Positions 38,572 to 48,688 of a stretch of 64,000 bases of DNA are shown here, one piece after another. The position numbers and the translations under genes are program-made. This stretch comes from Emiliania huxleyi CCMP1516 (Eukaryota > Haptophyta > Isochrysidales > Noelaerhabdaceae): positions 361,116-425,115 of the forward strand of contig NW_005200170.1 in the NCBI RefSeq assembly GCF_000372725.1. Reading direction: 5' to 3'. Under the pieces are notes generated by a model. It saw nothing but the letters and a program-made list of their open reading frames with translations. It was not told the DNA's origin and ran no database searches. Every line of letters starts with the position of its first letter. The stretch's first letter is position 1.

Positions 38572-39534
38572 CTACTCTCGGGAAAGGCAAGCCTTGGGGA
38601 TCACGTAGATGTCGTACGACCTGGGGTTGCGACCTGGCCAGAAATTGTCGCACGAGGCTGTGAGGCGGCACCACGCATTGCGGCCAAGGCTCCGCGGCAG
38701 CGGCTGCCAGAAGGAGAGGTAGTTGCAAGCGGGATCGTCGCGGCACTTCTGTTTGCACGTCTCAAGGATATGGTCGGGAGAGGTGCCGCTCACAAAGCCG
38801 TCATACGAGGCTGGCTCGTCCCGGCAGGACATACTATCTTGGGTCGGCGCTGGCACGGGACACGCCTCGCCGCCGGAGCCTTCTTCCCCGGAGCCAGAGC
38901 CTTCCTCGCCGGAGCTATCTTCGCCCGAGCCGTATCCGCCGTCACCAAGGTCATCACCAGAGCCCGAATTGCAGCAGGCCGAGCAGCCGTTCCATGAGCA
39001 CTTTTCCGACCATGGTTGCGTCTTGGTCTCGCAGAACGGCTTGCACTCGGACTCGGCGCCGCACTCGGAGCAGCCGTTGCAGCCCCCCCAGGTGCACTTC
39101 TCATCCCAGGCCTGCGACTTGGTCTCGCAGAATGCCTTGCACACCGGCGCGGGAGGACCGGTCACAAGAGGAGGCATGGTAGGGTTGTACTCAAGAAGAG
39201 GAAGCATGCACTCGGTGCAGCCGCCACAGCCGGTCCAGCTGCACAGGGCGTCCCAGTATTGCGTCTTTGCTGCACAGAAGCCCTGGCATTCCCAGGAGCC
39301 AGAGCCTTCTTCCCCTGAGCCTTCTTCCCCGGAGCCAGAGCCTTGGGCGCACTCGCTGCAGCCTGCGCAGCCTGCCCAGGAGCACAGCTTCTCCCAGCCG
39401 TGGGACTTGCCTTTACAGAATGGCCGGCACAGTGCATCGATGGGTGGAGTGCCCCCGAGCGGCCCGAACCGGTCCCCGGTCGGACTCTGACCGAGGACGC
39501 ATCCGGCAAAGGTCAGAAGAGCGCGACGCAGCAT
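38572..39534 (-). CDS. Secreted Cys/Trp-rich repeat protein with PAN/apple-like C-terminus
   Basis: An intact 320-residue frame. A signal peptide (MLRRALLTFAGCVLG) is followed by four copies of C-x2-FC-x2-K-x3-W-x3-C-x-W-x-GC-x-GC-x2-C at residues 36-62, 83-109, 132-158 and 164-188. Linkers are Gly/Ser/Glu-rich (GSGSGEEGSGEEGSG). Residues about 237-316 contain CRDEPASYDGFVSG, ETCKQKCRDDPACNYLSFW and AWCRLTASCDN, consistent with a PAN/apple-like disulfide domain that often binds carbohydrate or protein. The whole is probably extracellular or on a scale or cell covering. I know of no characterised protein with this repeat; similar Cys/Trp repeats exist in algal predictions. Confidence 0.75.
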   Translation of the reverse strand: MLRRALLTFAGCVLGQSPTGDRFGPLGGTPPIDALCRPFCKGKSHGWEKLCSWAGCAGCSECAQGSGSGEEGSGEEGSGSWECQGFCAAKTQYWDALCSWTGCGGCTECMLPLLEYNPTMPPLVTGPPAPVCKAFCETKSQAWDEKCTWGGCNGCSECGAESECKPFCETKTQPWSEKCSWNGCSACCNSGSGDDLGDGGYGSGEDSSGEEGSGSGEEGSGGEACPVPAPTQDSMSCRDEPASYDGFVSGTSPDHILETCKQKCRDDPACNYLSFWQPLPRSLGRNAWCRLTASCDNFWPGRNPRSYDIYVIPKACLSRE

Positions 39535-39768
39535 CCGAAGAGTGGAGCGCGAGAGGGTTCCGTCGAAAACGTCGGCGGAGTGGGCGAGGACGCGTGTTCT
39601 GCCGCAGTGCCGACGCCCGACGGTGTTTGCGCGATGGGGGACGGACGTGTGTTTTGCTTCGTCATTACAAATTAAAGTTAATTAAAGGCTCAGGAAGGTG
39701 AGTTCGGGCTCTGGTCTGGTCGAAGGCGACAGCCCGCCATGCCCCGCCCGACTGTGAGTGAGTGAGTG

Positions 39769-39925
<157 letters not shown>

Positions 39926-39930
39926 AAAGC

Positions 39931-39960
39931 GGGCTTGGAGCACTTGGAGTGCAGTTATCA
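39931..39960 (-). repeat. Dispersed repeat D, copy
   Basis: CTTGGAGCACTTGGAGTGCA followed by GTTATC, the reverse complement of the copy at 40166-40215 and of 16586. Confidence 0.6.
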
Positions 39961-40165
39961 GCCGCACGCCCAGGACCGGCTGTTCCATTTCCTCATCTCC
40001 TTCGTCCAGCTAGGCGGGGCGGGGGGCGTGCGGGCGCGGGGGGCGGTGCGAGTGTGTGTGCGCGTGTGACTGCAGCAAGTGACCACCCGTTGTATCAGCA
40101 CACACACACACACACTCACTCACACTCAACACACTCTTTAAAAAACGCCTCAAAAGTGGCGCAGA

Positions 40166-40215
40166 GTGAGGTGAGGTTACCGACTGCAGCTGCACTCCAA
40201 GTGCTCCAAGTGAGG
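40166..40215 (+). repeat. Dispersed repeat D, copy
   Basis: GTGAGGTGAGGTTACCGACT, then GCACTCCAAGTGCTCCAAGT and GAGG. Confidence 0.6.
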
Positions 40216-41012
40216 CGGCGCCCCGAGCGAGCACGTGAGCCCCGTGGCTCCAACCGGGCCCTTCCTTTTTTTTGAGCAGGTGTGCCGCCGCGCGAGCGAC
40301 GCTCCGAGATCGCCCGAGATAGCGCGCCGGCGCGGCCCCGAGATCGCCCGAGACAGCGCGAGATCGCCCGAGATCGCGCGGCGCGGCCCGAGGCGCGGTG
40401 GATGGGTTGGGAGCGAGGGGGCGGAAGTGATCAGTGCGGTAGATCGGTCAGTCGGGGCGCGTGAGCCGGACTTGTGAGCCGGACGGCTTCATTTCTCTCT
40501 GCGTTCTTGCACATGGAGTGCAAGATATACTCGTTCTGTTGCCGTCCCAAACTGTCACTCCCCTTTCTCCCGGCCGGGGTGGGGCGCGCGCGGGGGCGGC
40601 GGGTGTGCGGGATGTCTGTGGCCCGAGAGCGATGTATGTGCGTGTGTCTGCCTTGCGTTTGTTTTATCGAAGGCTAGCTCAAAAAAACGCCCCCAAGTGC
40701 TCATCCGCCTGGGTTCCGGCTCCTACCCAGATAGGGGGTCTGTTCACCCCGGTTAGACCCTAACTAACTATGCAATAGGTAGGTAGGTCCGTCCGGTTTT
40801 GACCGCCCCAGAGGGCCCCGCAATAGGTAGGTACCCCCTATTTTCGTCCTTTTTCGCTTCGCTGCGCGGCCTGGGGATAGGTAGATAGGTAGGGCGTGTG
40901 AGTGTGTGAGTACACACACACATAGGAGAGAGAGACATACACACACACATAGGTAGGCGTTTTGGCGCGAGTCAGTAGCAGACCCCCTGTCTGGGAAGGA
41001 GCACGAACCCTC

Positions 41013-41335
41013 ATGGCCGACGCGGCTGCCAAGACCGCCCTATTTGCCGCCCTCGCCGACGACGCTCGCGCCATCTACTGGGACGCGCTCTCGCGCTTCC
41101 TCACCCTGCAGATCGACAAGCCCGAGTTTGACAAGCTTGCGCTCGCGTCGCTGCCGGTGGAGGCAATCCCTCTGCACAATGGGCTGATCCTGGCGCTGCT
41201 GCGCACCGCTCTCGAGGCGCAGTCCGGCGCACCGGAGGCTGAGGAGGAGGAGGTTGGCGCGCAGCCGTCTGCGCCGGCAGAGGAGCGCAAGCCTCTCGTG
41301 TCGGGGAGCGGCTCCGTCGGCCAGGCGCGCGACGC

Positions 41336-41368
<33 letters not shown>

Positions 41369-41855
41369 GCTGGGCGGCGGCGGCAGCAGCGGCGGGAGCG
41401 GCGGCGGGCTCAAGCTGTCGTTCAAGATACGGAGGGACGACACGGGAAAGGAGAGCTTCAGCGCTGCCGGCGACGGGCAGGCGCACGAGAGCGGCGCTGC
41501 GCCGGGCGCCGGCCTAGGCGCCGAGCCGCCGCCGGTGGACCTGGCCGAGGCTGACCAGCTCAACGCGCTGCACGACCGCCTGCTCGGCCTGTGCTGCCGG
41601 CATGGCGTCCCGCGCGTCCAGCTCGAGGCGGTCTCCTTTGTCCAGCGCGCCGTCAAGGCGCACATGCGCCGCCTCCTCGTCGCGAGCGCCGAGTTTGCGC
41701 CGGCGGCAGGAGAGGGCGGCGCGACGCGGCGCACCGTCGGGACACGCGAGCTGAACGCCGCGCTCACGCAGCCGACGTCCTCGGCGTGGCTGCCGCCCAA
41801 CCAGCGTCTCGCGTCCGCAACGCGCAGCGCCGCGCTGGGCGGGCGCCTGTTGTGA
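41013..41855 (+). CDS. SAGA complex Tada1/Hfi1-like subunit
   Basis: An intact 280-residue frame from the ATG at 41013. Residues about 20-65 read RAIYWDALSRFLTLQIDKPE and FDKLALASL, then LHNGLILALLRTAL, matching the N-terminal helical region of SAGA-Tad1 proteins. A Gly run and KLSFKIRRDD linker follow. Residues about 190-240 (LHDRLLGLCCRHGVPRVQLE, AVSFVQRAVKAHMRRLL) match the C-terminal histone-fold-associated helices. Tada1 helps hold together the SAGA histone acetyltransferase core in the nucleus. A GTAAGT overlaps the bases just after the stop, so a 3' UTR intron is possible. Confidence 0.78.
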
Positions 41856-41874
41856 GGTAAGTAAGGTACACCTT

Positions 41875-42030
41875 AGCCCTTAGGTAACAAGGGGTAAGGT
41901 AAGGTAAATTTCTCCACACACACACAGTGGTGGGGCAAGGGGGGGCAACCCTCGCATCTCCTCCCCCGGACACGGGCAGCCAGGAGCCCCACAGCATTCA
42001 AAGTGCAAGGCCCCTGGAGGGCCCCACGGC
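41875..42030 (+). repeat. Dispersed repeat C, copy 1
   Basis: GTAAGGTAAGGTAAATTTCT, CCACACACACACAGTGG, GGGCAACCCTCGCATCTCC, CAGGAGCCCCACAGCATTC and AAGTGCAAGGCCCC. A close copy at 46640-46770 lies inside an intron of the TMCO4-like gene. Confidence 0.8.
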
Positions 42031-42130
42031 GGGCACGGACCTCTGGGCACACCCACACACGCTGCCCCTCCTGCCCCCCGCCACGCCGCGCGCGCCCCAC
42101 CGGCAGCGGCCAGCCCCTTGGAGTGTGAAG

Positions 42131-42614
42131 GCTTCGTAGCCCTCCGACTGAAGATCCGCAGGATTGGAGCGAAAAAAACCCAAGAGAGTAGTGTAGGAAG
42201 GCGGGAGAAAGCCACCGAAGTGGTCCTGGCAGCGGCACCGCGCTCAGCAGACAGCACACCTGCACCCGCCGCCCCCCGCCCAGTCCGCAGTGTCGCGGCA
42301 CCACAGTCCCCAGGTCCCCACCGCCGCGCCGCGCTCTCCCTCTTACGTACGTTAAAAGTGCGAGTGTCGGACTGAGAGGAGGGCGCCTCTGCCATATAAG
42401 GTCAGAGGTCAGGTCAGGTCATCGACTGGGGTCAGGTCAGGCCAGGTCAGGTAAAACGATAAAAATCTATAAAAGGTCGGGGCAGGACCCTCGATCGCAC
42501 AATTCACAAAACTCCCTCACGAGCACAGCCCGACAGCTCGGTCAGCGGCGATAGGATTCAAATAGCCTCGGCTATTCGAATCGCGGTCAGCGGACGGGAT
42601 TCAAATAGCCTCGG
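42131..42614. other. GGTCA-rich repeats and a duplicated short palindrome
   Basis: AGGTCAGGTCAGG units at 42400-42455. GATTCAAATAGCCTCGGCTA then TTCGA occurs at 42554-42580 and again at 42597-42621, containing the inverted repeat AATAGCC/GGCTATT. Confidence 0.6.
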
Positions 42615-44003
42615 CTATTCGACGCGGCCATCGGGCTGGCCGCCGGCACGAGCAGCGGCGTCGGCGCGATGACCAGCCTCGCCCTCGCCCTCGCGCAAGC
42701 CGGCGCCGCCCTCCTCCATCGCGCCCACCGGCGCCGCGGCCCACGGCCTCGCGTTGAGCGGCTCGGTCAGCTGCCGGGCGGCGGAGGGCGCTGGCCGGTG
42801 GTAGTAGAGCACGAGGCCTGAGAGCGTCGCGACGAACGCGGGCGGGTACCACCAGGTCAGCCGCGAGCCGAGCAGTGCGACGCCGGCGAGAACAGACCAA
42901 AAGTCGGAGGTGAGCAGCGAGATGTTCATCTCCGCGGCGGTGGCGCCGCGCTGCAGCAGGTGCGAGACCAGCGAGTAGAAGGACGCCTATTCGTTCACCG
43001 CTGATCGTTACTAGTTGTTGGTCATTCCTGAGAAGAGACCAGCGAGTAGGAGGACGCCTAATAGTTCATAGCTATTCGTTGATAGTTGGTGGTCATCACT
43101 GAAGAGGCCAGCGAGTAGGAGGTCGCCATCGAGCCGACGAAGAGCAGCTCGAGCAGTAGCAGCTCGGTGCGGCCGGCCAGGCTAGCGGAGGAGAAGGCGC
43201 GCCACGCGGAGGCCAGCGCCTCGCGCTCAATCAGCGCGCACTGCGCCGCCGAGAGGAGAGCGCCGGCGGCGCCGAGCCGCGGGAGATAGTTGGAGACCGA
43301 GGAGGAGCGCAGAAACGCCTCTTCGGCCACGTTGGAGCAGGCGTACAGCGAGGCACCGAGGAGGCAGAGCATGTCTCCTCGCCACGGCTGGGGGTGCCAG
43401 CTGTGCATTGGCCGCAGCAGCGCGTCCGACATCACCAGCGTCGCGAGGCCGGAGACGCAGAGAGCCACGCCGCAGATCTGCTTGCGGCCATAGCGCGCGC
43501 CGAGCGTAAGGGCCGAGAGCGCCATCACGCCTGGGGCAGCGACGGCGAGGTGTAGCCGAGATGCGGCCGAGGCTAATCCGAGATGTGGTCGAGATGCGGC
43601 CGAGATATGGCCGAGATGTGGCTCAGGTGTGTCCTATCACGCCTGGGACGGCAAAGGCGTCGAGCAGCGTCACCGAGGTGATGTCGGTGTACTGGTACGC
43701 CCGCACGATCAGGTAGTTGCCCTCGACGTCTGCGAAGCCGAGCAGCAGCCACTGCCACCACGGCCTCGCGACCGGCGGCAGGCCGGCGACACGATTGTCG
43801 CGCCGCGCCGTGATCGCGTGCAGCATCAGCACTAGGTAGACCGCGAGACTCTGTGCCGTCGGCGCGGCGATGCCGCGCTCGGCGAGCCGCTGCGAGGTGA
43901 AGCCGGTGGCGGTGAGGAGGACGGAGCAGCCCTGCCACGCCAGGAGCTGCTGCGCTCGCGCCGGCGAGGCCAGGAGCCGCGGACGTCGCTGGCTCGGCTG
44001 CAT
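42615..44003 (-). CDS. SLC35F-family (DUF914) membrane transporter
   Basis: Exons 44003-43643, 43530-43127 and 42986-42615 join without frame breaks to 378 residues. Exon 1 carries TATGFTSQRLAERGIAAPTA and DVEGNYLIVRAYQYTDITSV with TLLDAFAVPG; exon 2 GVALCVSGLATLVMSDALL, GDMLCLLGASLYACSNVAEE and LIEREALASAW; exon 3 ATAAEMNISLLTSDFWSVLA and LTWWYPPAFVATLSGLVLYY. These are the successive transmembrane blocks of SLC35F1/F2-type carriers, which belong to the drug/metabolite transporter superfamily with about ten spans. Substrate is unknown. Both introns have GC donors and boundary duplications. The C-terminal tail is hydrophilic and not conserved in the family. Confidence 0.9.
42987..43126 (-). 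repeat. Two-unit intron with repeated exon start (SLC35F intron 2)
   Basis: Units 43126-43058 and 43057-42987 each begin GCGWCCTCCTACTCGCTGG, and so does the downstream exon. Each unit ends GAATAG or ATTAG. Confidence 0.9.
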
Positions 44004-45715
44004 GGACCGGCAGCTGCTCGGCTTGCACGGAATCTTTAGATTCTGAATCAGCTGATTGAGTTTTTGCTACCCTTTTATCGCCCACTGCAGCGACTAGGAG
44101 CAGGTGCCCAGCGCGGAGGTGCCGAGCGTCGTCCACCTCTGTGAAGGGTTCGCGCCATTACGCCTCTGGGGCGGATGTCGCTTTCTTAATTGGCGCGGGC
44201 GACCCCCGTAAGCTCTCAAGGCCGACCTCCCATCTTCCTCTCTCCGAGATGTGGCCGCACGTTCTGGGACATACGGGACGTAGCTGCGTGTCAAAATACG
44301 GAAATACGTACGCCGTCTTGCGCCGTTTTGTGTTTGATGTATTGGCCCTTACCAGAAAGTTGCGTGCGGGGCTCGAGCCTCGGGCTACAGTATTGTACGG
44401 ACGCGCTTTTCTCCAGCCTAAAAAAGTCCACTTCCTTGAAAAATCGCGCGCTGCACGCGCCAGGATGCAGGAAGCTAAACCCACACCTCTAAAATCAGAT
44501 TTTTTCTCTAAAAACGACACCGAAAATGAAGACCCCGCCAAAATGACGCACTCAATACCTGACCTTTTGAGCCGCGACGAGGTCTGTGCGAGGAAATTTG
44601 CGGTGTTGTTGCGCGAAAGAAAGGAAAGTTGCGCTCACATCTAACGAAAGTCTGGTAAGGGCCAACGTATGTAGAGATCGTCTAAACTATCATATGTACT
44701 CTTATCGTGGGCTTCCTAATATATAAGTCGGTTTCGGGGCACGGGGGGCAGGCTAGGGGTACACAACTGGTCACAGTTTCTCGCGCGAGAAGACAGAGCT
44801 ACAGGTTGAGATCAGCTTCGAAGATCAGCTCTCGACCGTTCTCTCGTACAGATAGTATCAACTTTGGCCTTGACATTGAAGTAGCTCGCGGCGAGCTCCG
44901 ACGCCTGGTGCACGTGAGCTTCGTCCCGCATACTTGCGTTGCCGGGCGGCCGCAGTGTCGTGCCGTTGAAGGTCAAGAGGTCGGGCGCTGCCAAGGGTGC
45001 CGAACCTTGTCGGACCTTAAGACAGCATTGTAGATCCCTGGGCGAGGGTGGTGGCGTCCCCGTCGGGAGGGGCTGTCTGGCGGAGGAGAGCAACCAGGTG
45101 CCCGGCGGCGTCCCGCCACATCCGGATGACCTCTCCTCCTTGTGGCAATCAGCCAATCAGCGAGTTTGGTGTGGACTTGCGTCCTCGCGTCGATCGTGGT
45201 TACATACAAGTAAGTAAGTAGTAGAGCGTTATGTCACACACGACACACACAGAGCCGACAGGGACACAAACACAGACACAGACATAGACACACACACTGC
45301 GCTCCCCTCAGCGGGCAGAGACACGCGAGCCCGACGGAGTCCGGTGGCGGGGGCCCACGCAGCCAGCCCCTGCACTGACATGGTTGGTGCTAAGCCGCCG
45401 CCGGCCGCCGCCGCTCGCTCTCGAACTGCGTCGCGCTGCCCGCTGCTCCGCCCGTTCCCCGGAGCGCAGAGATCCGGGACATACGTAAAGCCGTACACAC
45501 ATACGCGCACTAGGCACCATCTAGGCACGGGAGGGATTGGCAGTAGGAATCCAACCACATTTTGACTGTCTGTTTTTTATGTCTTCTGGGCACGGGACTT
45601 GCGCGCACAGGCACTAACACAGGTACACCACGGCGCACCGGAATGCAGCACGCGCGCGCCCCTCCTCTGCTCTCCGCGCCGCTCCACCCTCAAACTCCGC
45701 CACCGAAAGCACGCC
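44004..45715. other. Intergenic
   Basis: A partial repeat B copy at about 44980-45070 (TCGGACCTTAAGACAGCATT and GGGCGAGGGTGGTGG) and TAAGTAAGTAG near 45206. Frames on either strand are short and unconvincing. Confidence 0.5.
44980..45070 (-). repeat. Dispersed repeat B, partial copy
   Basis: Matches the middle third of the copies at 36010 and 60725. Confidence 0.7.
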
Positions 45716-46782
45716 TCAGTCCTCCGTGAGCCCCACGTGCCGCAGCACCGGCCCGACGGTGAAGCGGTAGCGGTGGTGCGCGCGCACGAGCCGCGACACG
45801 TTGTACGACTCGACGCCCGCGCCCGCCGGGACCGGGCTAAGGCCGGCGACACCAAACGCCTTGAGCTGCGCGGCGCGGTGGGCGAGGGAGAGGACGAGGT
45901 CGTCCGGGCGGTAGCAGTTGACCAGCCGGCCCGCGACGACGCGGCGAAGCCGCCGCCACCGTGCAGGGTCGGAGGAGGCGGGCAAGCCGAGCAGAACCGC
46001 GTGCTGGACGATGCCGGCGGCGCGCGCCTCATGGGGATGGGTACAGGCAGATGGGGCATTCAAACTCATGGAGAGCAGACGCCATGGCTGCTCGTCCTCA
46101 TCCATACAGGCAGCCAAAGCATGAGTTGAGTGACTCCTTGTACCCTTGACTAGACCGTGGCGCGCGCCTCCCCCGCCTCGGACGCGCGGCACATCTCGTT
46201 ATTATCTCGTGCGATCTCGTGCGAACGCGCGCCTCCCCCGCCTCGGACGCGCGGCACATCTCGTGCAATTAATTAATTACTTAATTAATTCGCGCGCCTC
46301 CCCCGCCTCGGACGCGCGGCACATCTCGTGCAAGCACTCCCACACCACGTATGCGCCGAGCCTACGAGTACGTGAGTGGAGATGCCAACCTCGGGGCGGG
46401 AAGGCGGTGCTGTGCGGTGTATACGGAGCACCGCGTGAGTACGAGCAGCTGCGAAGAACGGGATACAGCGGAGTGCGTGTCCTCCCGAGCGCTAGTTGGA
46501 ATACGAGAATGTGTCTTCCGCTTCGAGATATGGGGAGATATGGGGAGATATGGGGAGATATGGGGAGATATGGGGAGACATTCCGCTTCTAGGCGTTCGA
46601 GCGAGAAACCAACCAGCGTGACGGGTCGGCCGCCTTGTGAGGTGAGGTGAGGTCAGGTAAACTTCTCCACACACACGAGGTGGGAGGTGGGGCAAGGGCC
46701 AGGCAGCCCTCGCGACTCCACGTCTGTACGACAGGAGCCCCACGGCATTAAGAGTGCAAAGGCCCGGTGCGCTTGGGTGAGC

Positions 46783-46859
<77 letters not shown>

Positions 46860-48593
46860 GGGGGGGCGGGGGGCGCCTTGTGCGCGCGAGAGGAGCGCGC
46901 GGGCTAGCAGCCTGCCCGCTCGCCTCGCGCGCGTGTACGCGACGCCCCACGGGTTATCGAGCACGTCGCACGCCTCCATTAATTAATTAATTGCTTCATA
47001 ATTAATAGCACGCCCCACGGGTTGTCGAGCACGTCGCACGCCTCCATTAATTAATTAATTGCTTCATAATGAATAACACGCCCCACGGGTTGTCGAGCAC
47101 GTCGCACGCCTCCATTAATTAATTAATTGCTTCATAATGAATAGCACGCCCCACGGGTTGTCGAGCACGTCGCACGCCTCCATTAATTAATTAATTGCTT
47201 CATAATTAATAACACGCCCCACGGGTTGTCGAGCACGTCGCACGCCTCCATTAATTAATTAATTGCTTCATAATTAATAACACGCCCCACGGGTTGTCGA
47301 GCACGTCGCACGCCTTGATGGCGTGGGCGGGAGATCGCGGGAGATCGCGGGAGATCAAGAGGGAGATCGCGGGAGATCAAGAGGGAGATCGCGGGATATC
47401 ACGGACCGCGGGAGATCGCGGGAGATCGCGAGGGAGATCACGAGGGAGATCGCGGGAGATCGCGGGAGATCACACCTTGATGATGTAGGCGGGCACGGCG
47501 CACGCCGCCATCAGCGCGTGGAAGAAGGTCTGCCGAAGCGCCATCGAGGCGGAGAGCGTGAGCGCCTCGGTGGCAGCGATACGCGAGAGGGCGCCCCCGA
47601 GCCTGCGGTGTGAGTACGCCGACATGAGGGCGTGAGCACGTGGTATTGTGCAGCGTGTTCAGAGCAGCGCGTGAGTACGAGGGGGGTGCGAAGACAGTGA
47701 ACACAGCGGAATACGGCGGAATACGGCGGGATACAGTTGAGTCCGTGTCCTCTCGAGCGCTAGTTTGGAGACATGAACACGTATTCCGCTTCTGGGTGAA
47801 CGAGATATGGGGAGATATGGGGAGATATGGGGAGACATTCCCGCGTCTAGGCGTTCGAGCCGCTTCAGCTCCTCCGACTCCCACCGCAGCGCGTGGTGCT
47901 CGCACCTATCTTCCCATATCTCCCCATATCTCCCCATATCTCCCACCGCAGCGCGTGGAGCTCGCACCACGGCAGCAGCTCGAGCACGCTGGCGCACTCC
48001 TCCCCCCCCTCCTCCCCCCCGTCCACCACCTCAAACTCCTCCACCGCCTCCAGGCCCGCCGCCGCCCCTTCCGGCGCCTCCGCCGCCGCCGCCGCTTCGG
48101 CTGGCCGGGGCGGCGGCGCGGCCGGCGCCGTATCGCCGTCCAGGGCTCCCGGCGGCGGCAGGGGCGCCGGCGCCACGCCGCGAGGGGCGAGGTCGACTCG
48201 GGAGGGGTCGGGCACCTGGAATATGGGGGAGGTGTGGGGAGACATGGGGAAGGTGCGGGGGTGGTAGGTGTGGGGGAGATATGGGGGAGGTGTGGGGGAG
48301 GTGTGGGGGAGGTGTGGGGGAGGTGTGGGGGAGGTGTGGGGGAGGTGTGGGGGAGGTGTGGGGGAGGTGTGGGGAGATGTGGGAGAGATGTGGGGAGATG
48401 TGGGAGAGATGTGGGGAGATGCGGATCTGTGCTCCGCCGTCCAGGCGTGCTCGAGAGGTGGAAAGAGTTGGGGAGATATAGGGAAATAGGGGGAGAGAGG
48501 GGTTCGTCTTCCGCATCTAGGGAAAAGAAGATGCGGCCGGTGACAGTATGCTCGTGTCGGCTCCTCGAGCCGGCGTGTGTGTGTGTGTGTGTC

Positions 48594-48688
<95 letters not shown>

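Noticed and set aside
44141-44644. 167-residue plus-strand frame
   Set aside because: No start context, no recognisable motif, and composition intermediate between frames; not supported as a gene.
46957-47313. CRISPR-like array of evenly spaced repeats
   Set aside because: Both repeat and spacer are constant between units and the repeat is coding sequence of an adjacent exon, in a eukaryotic gene.
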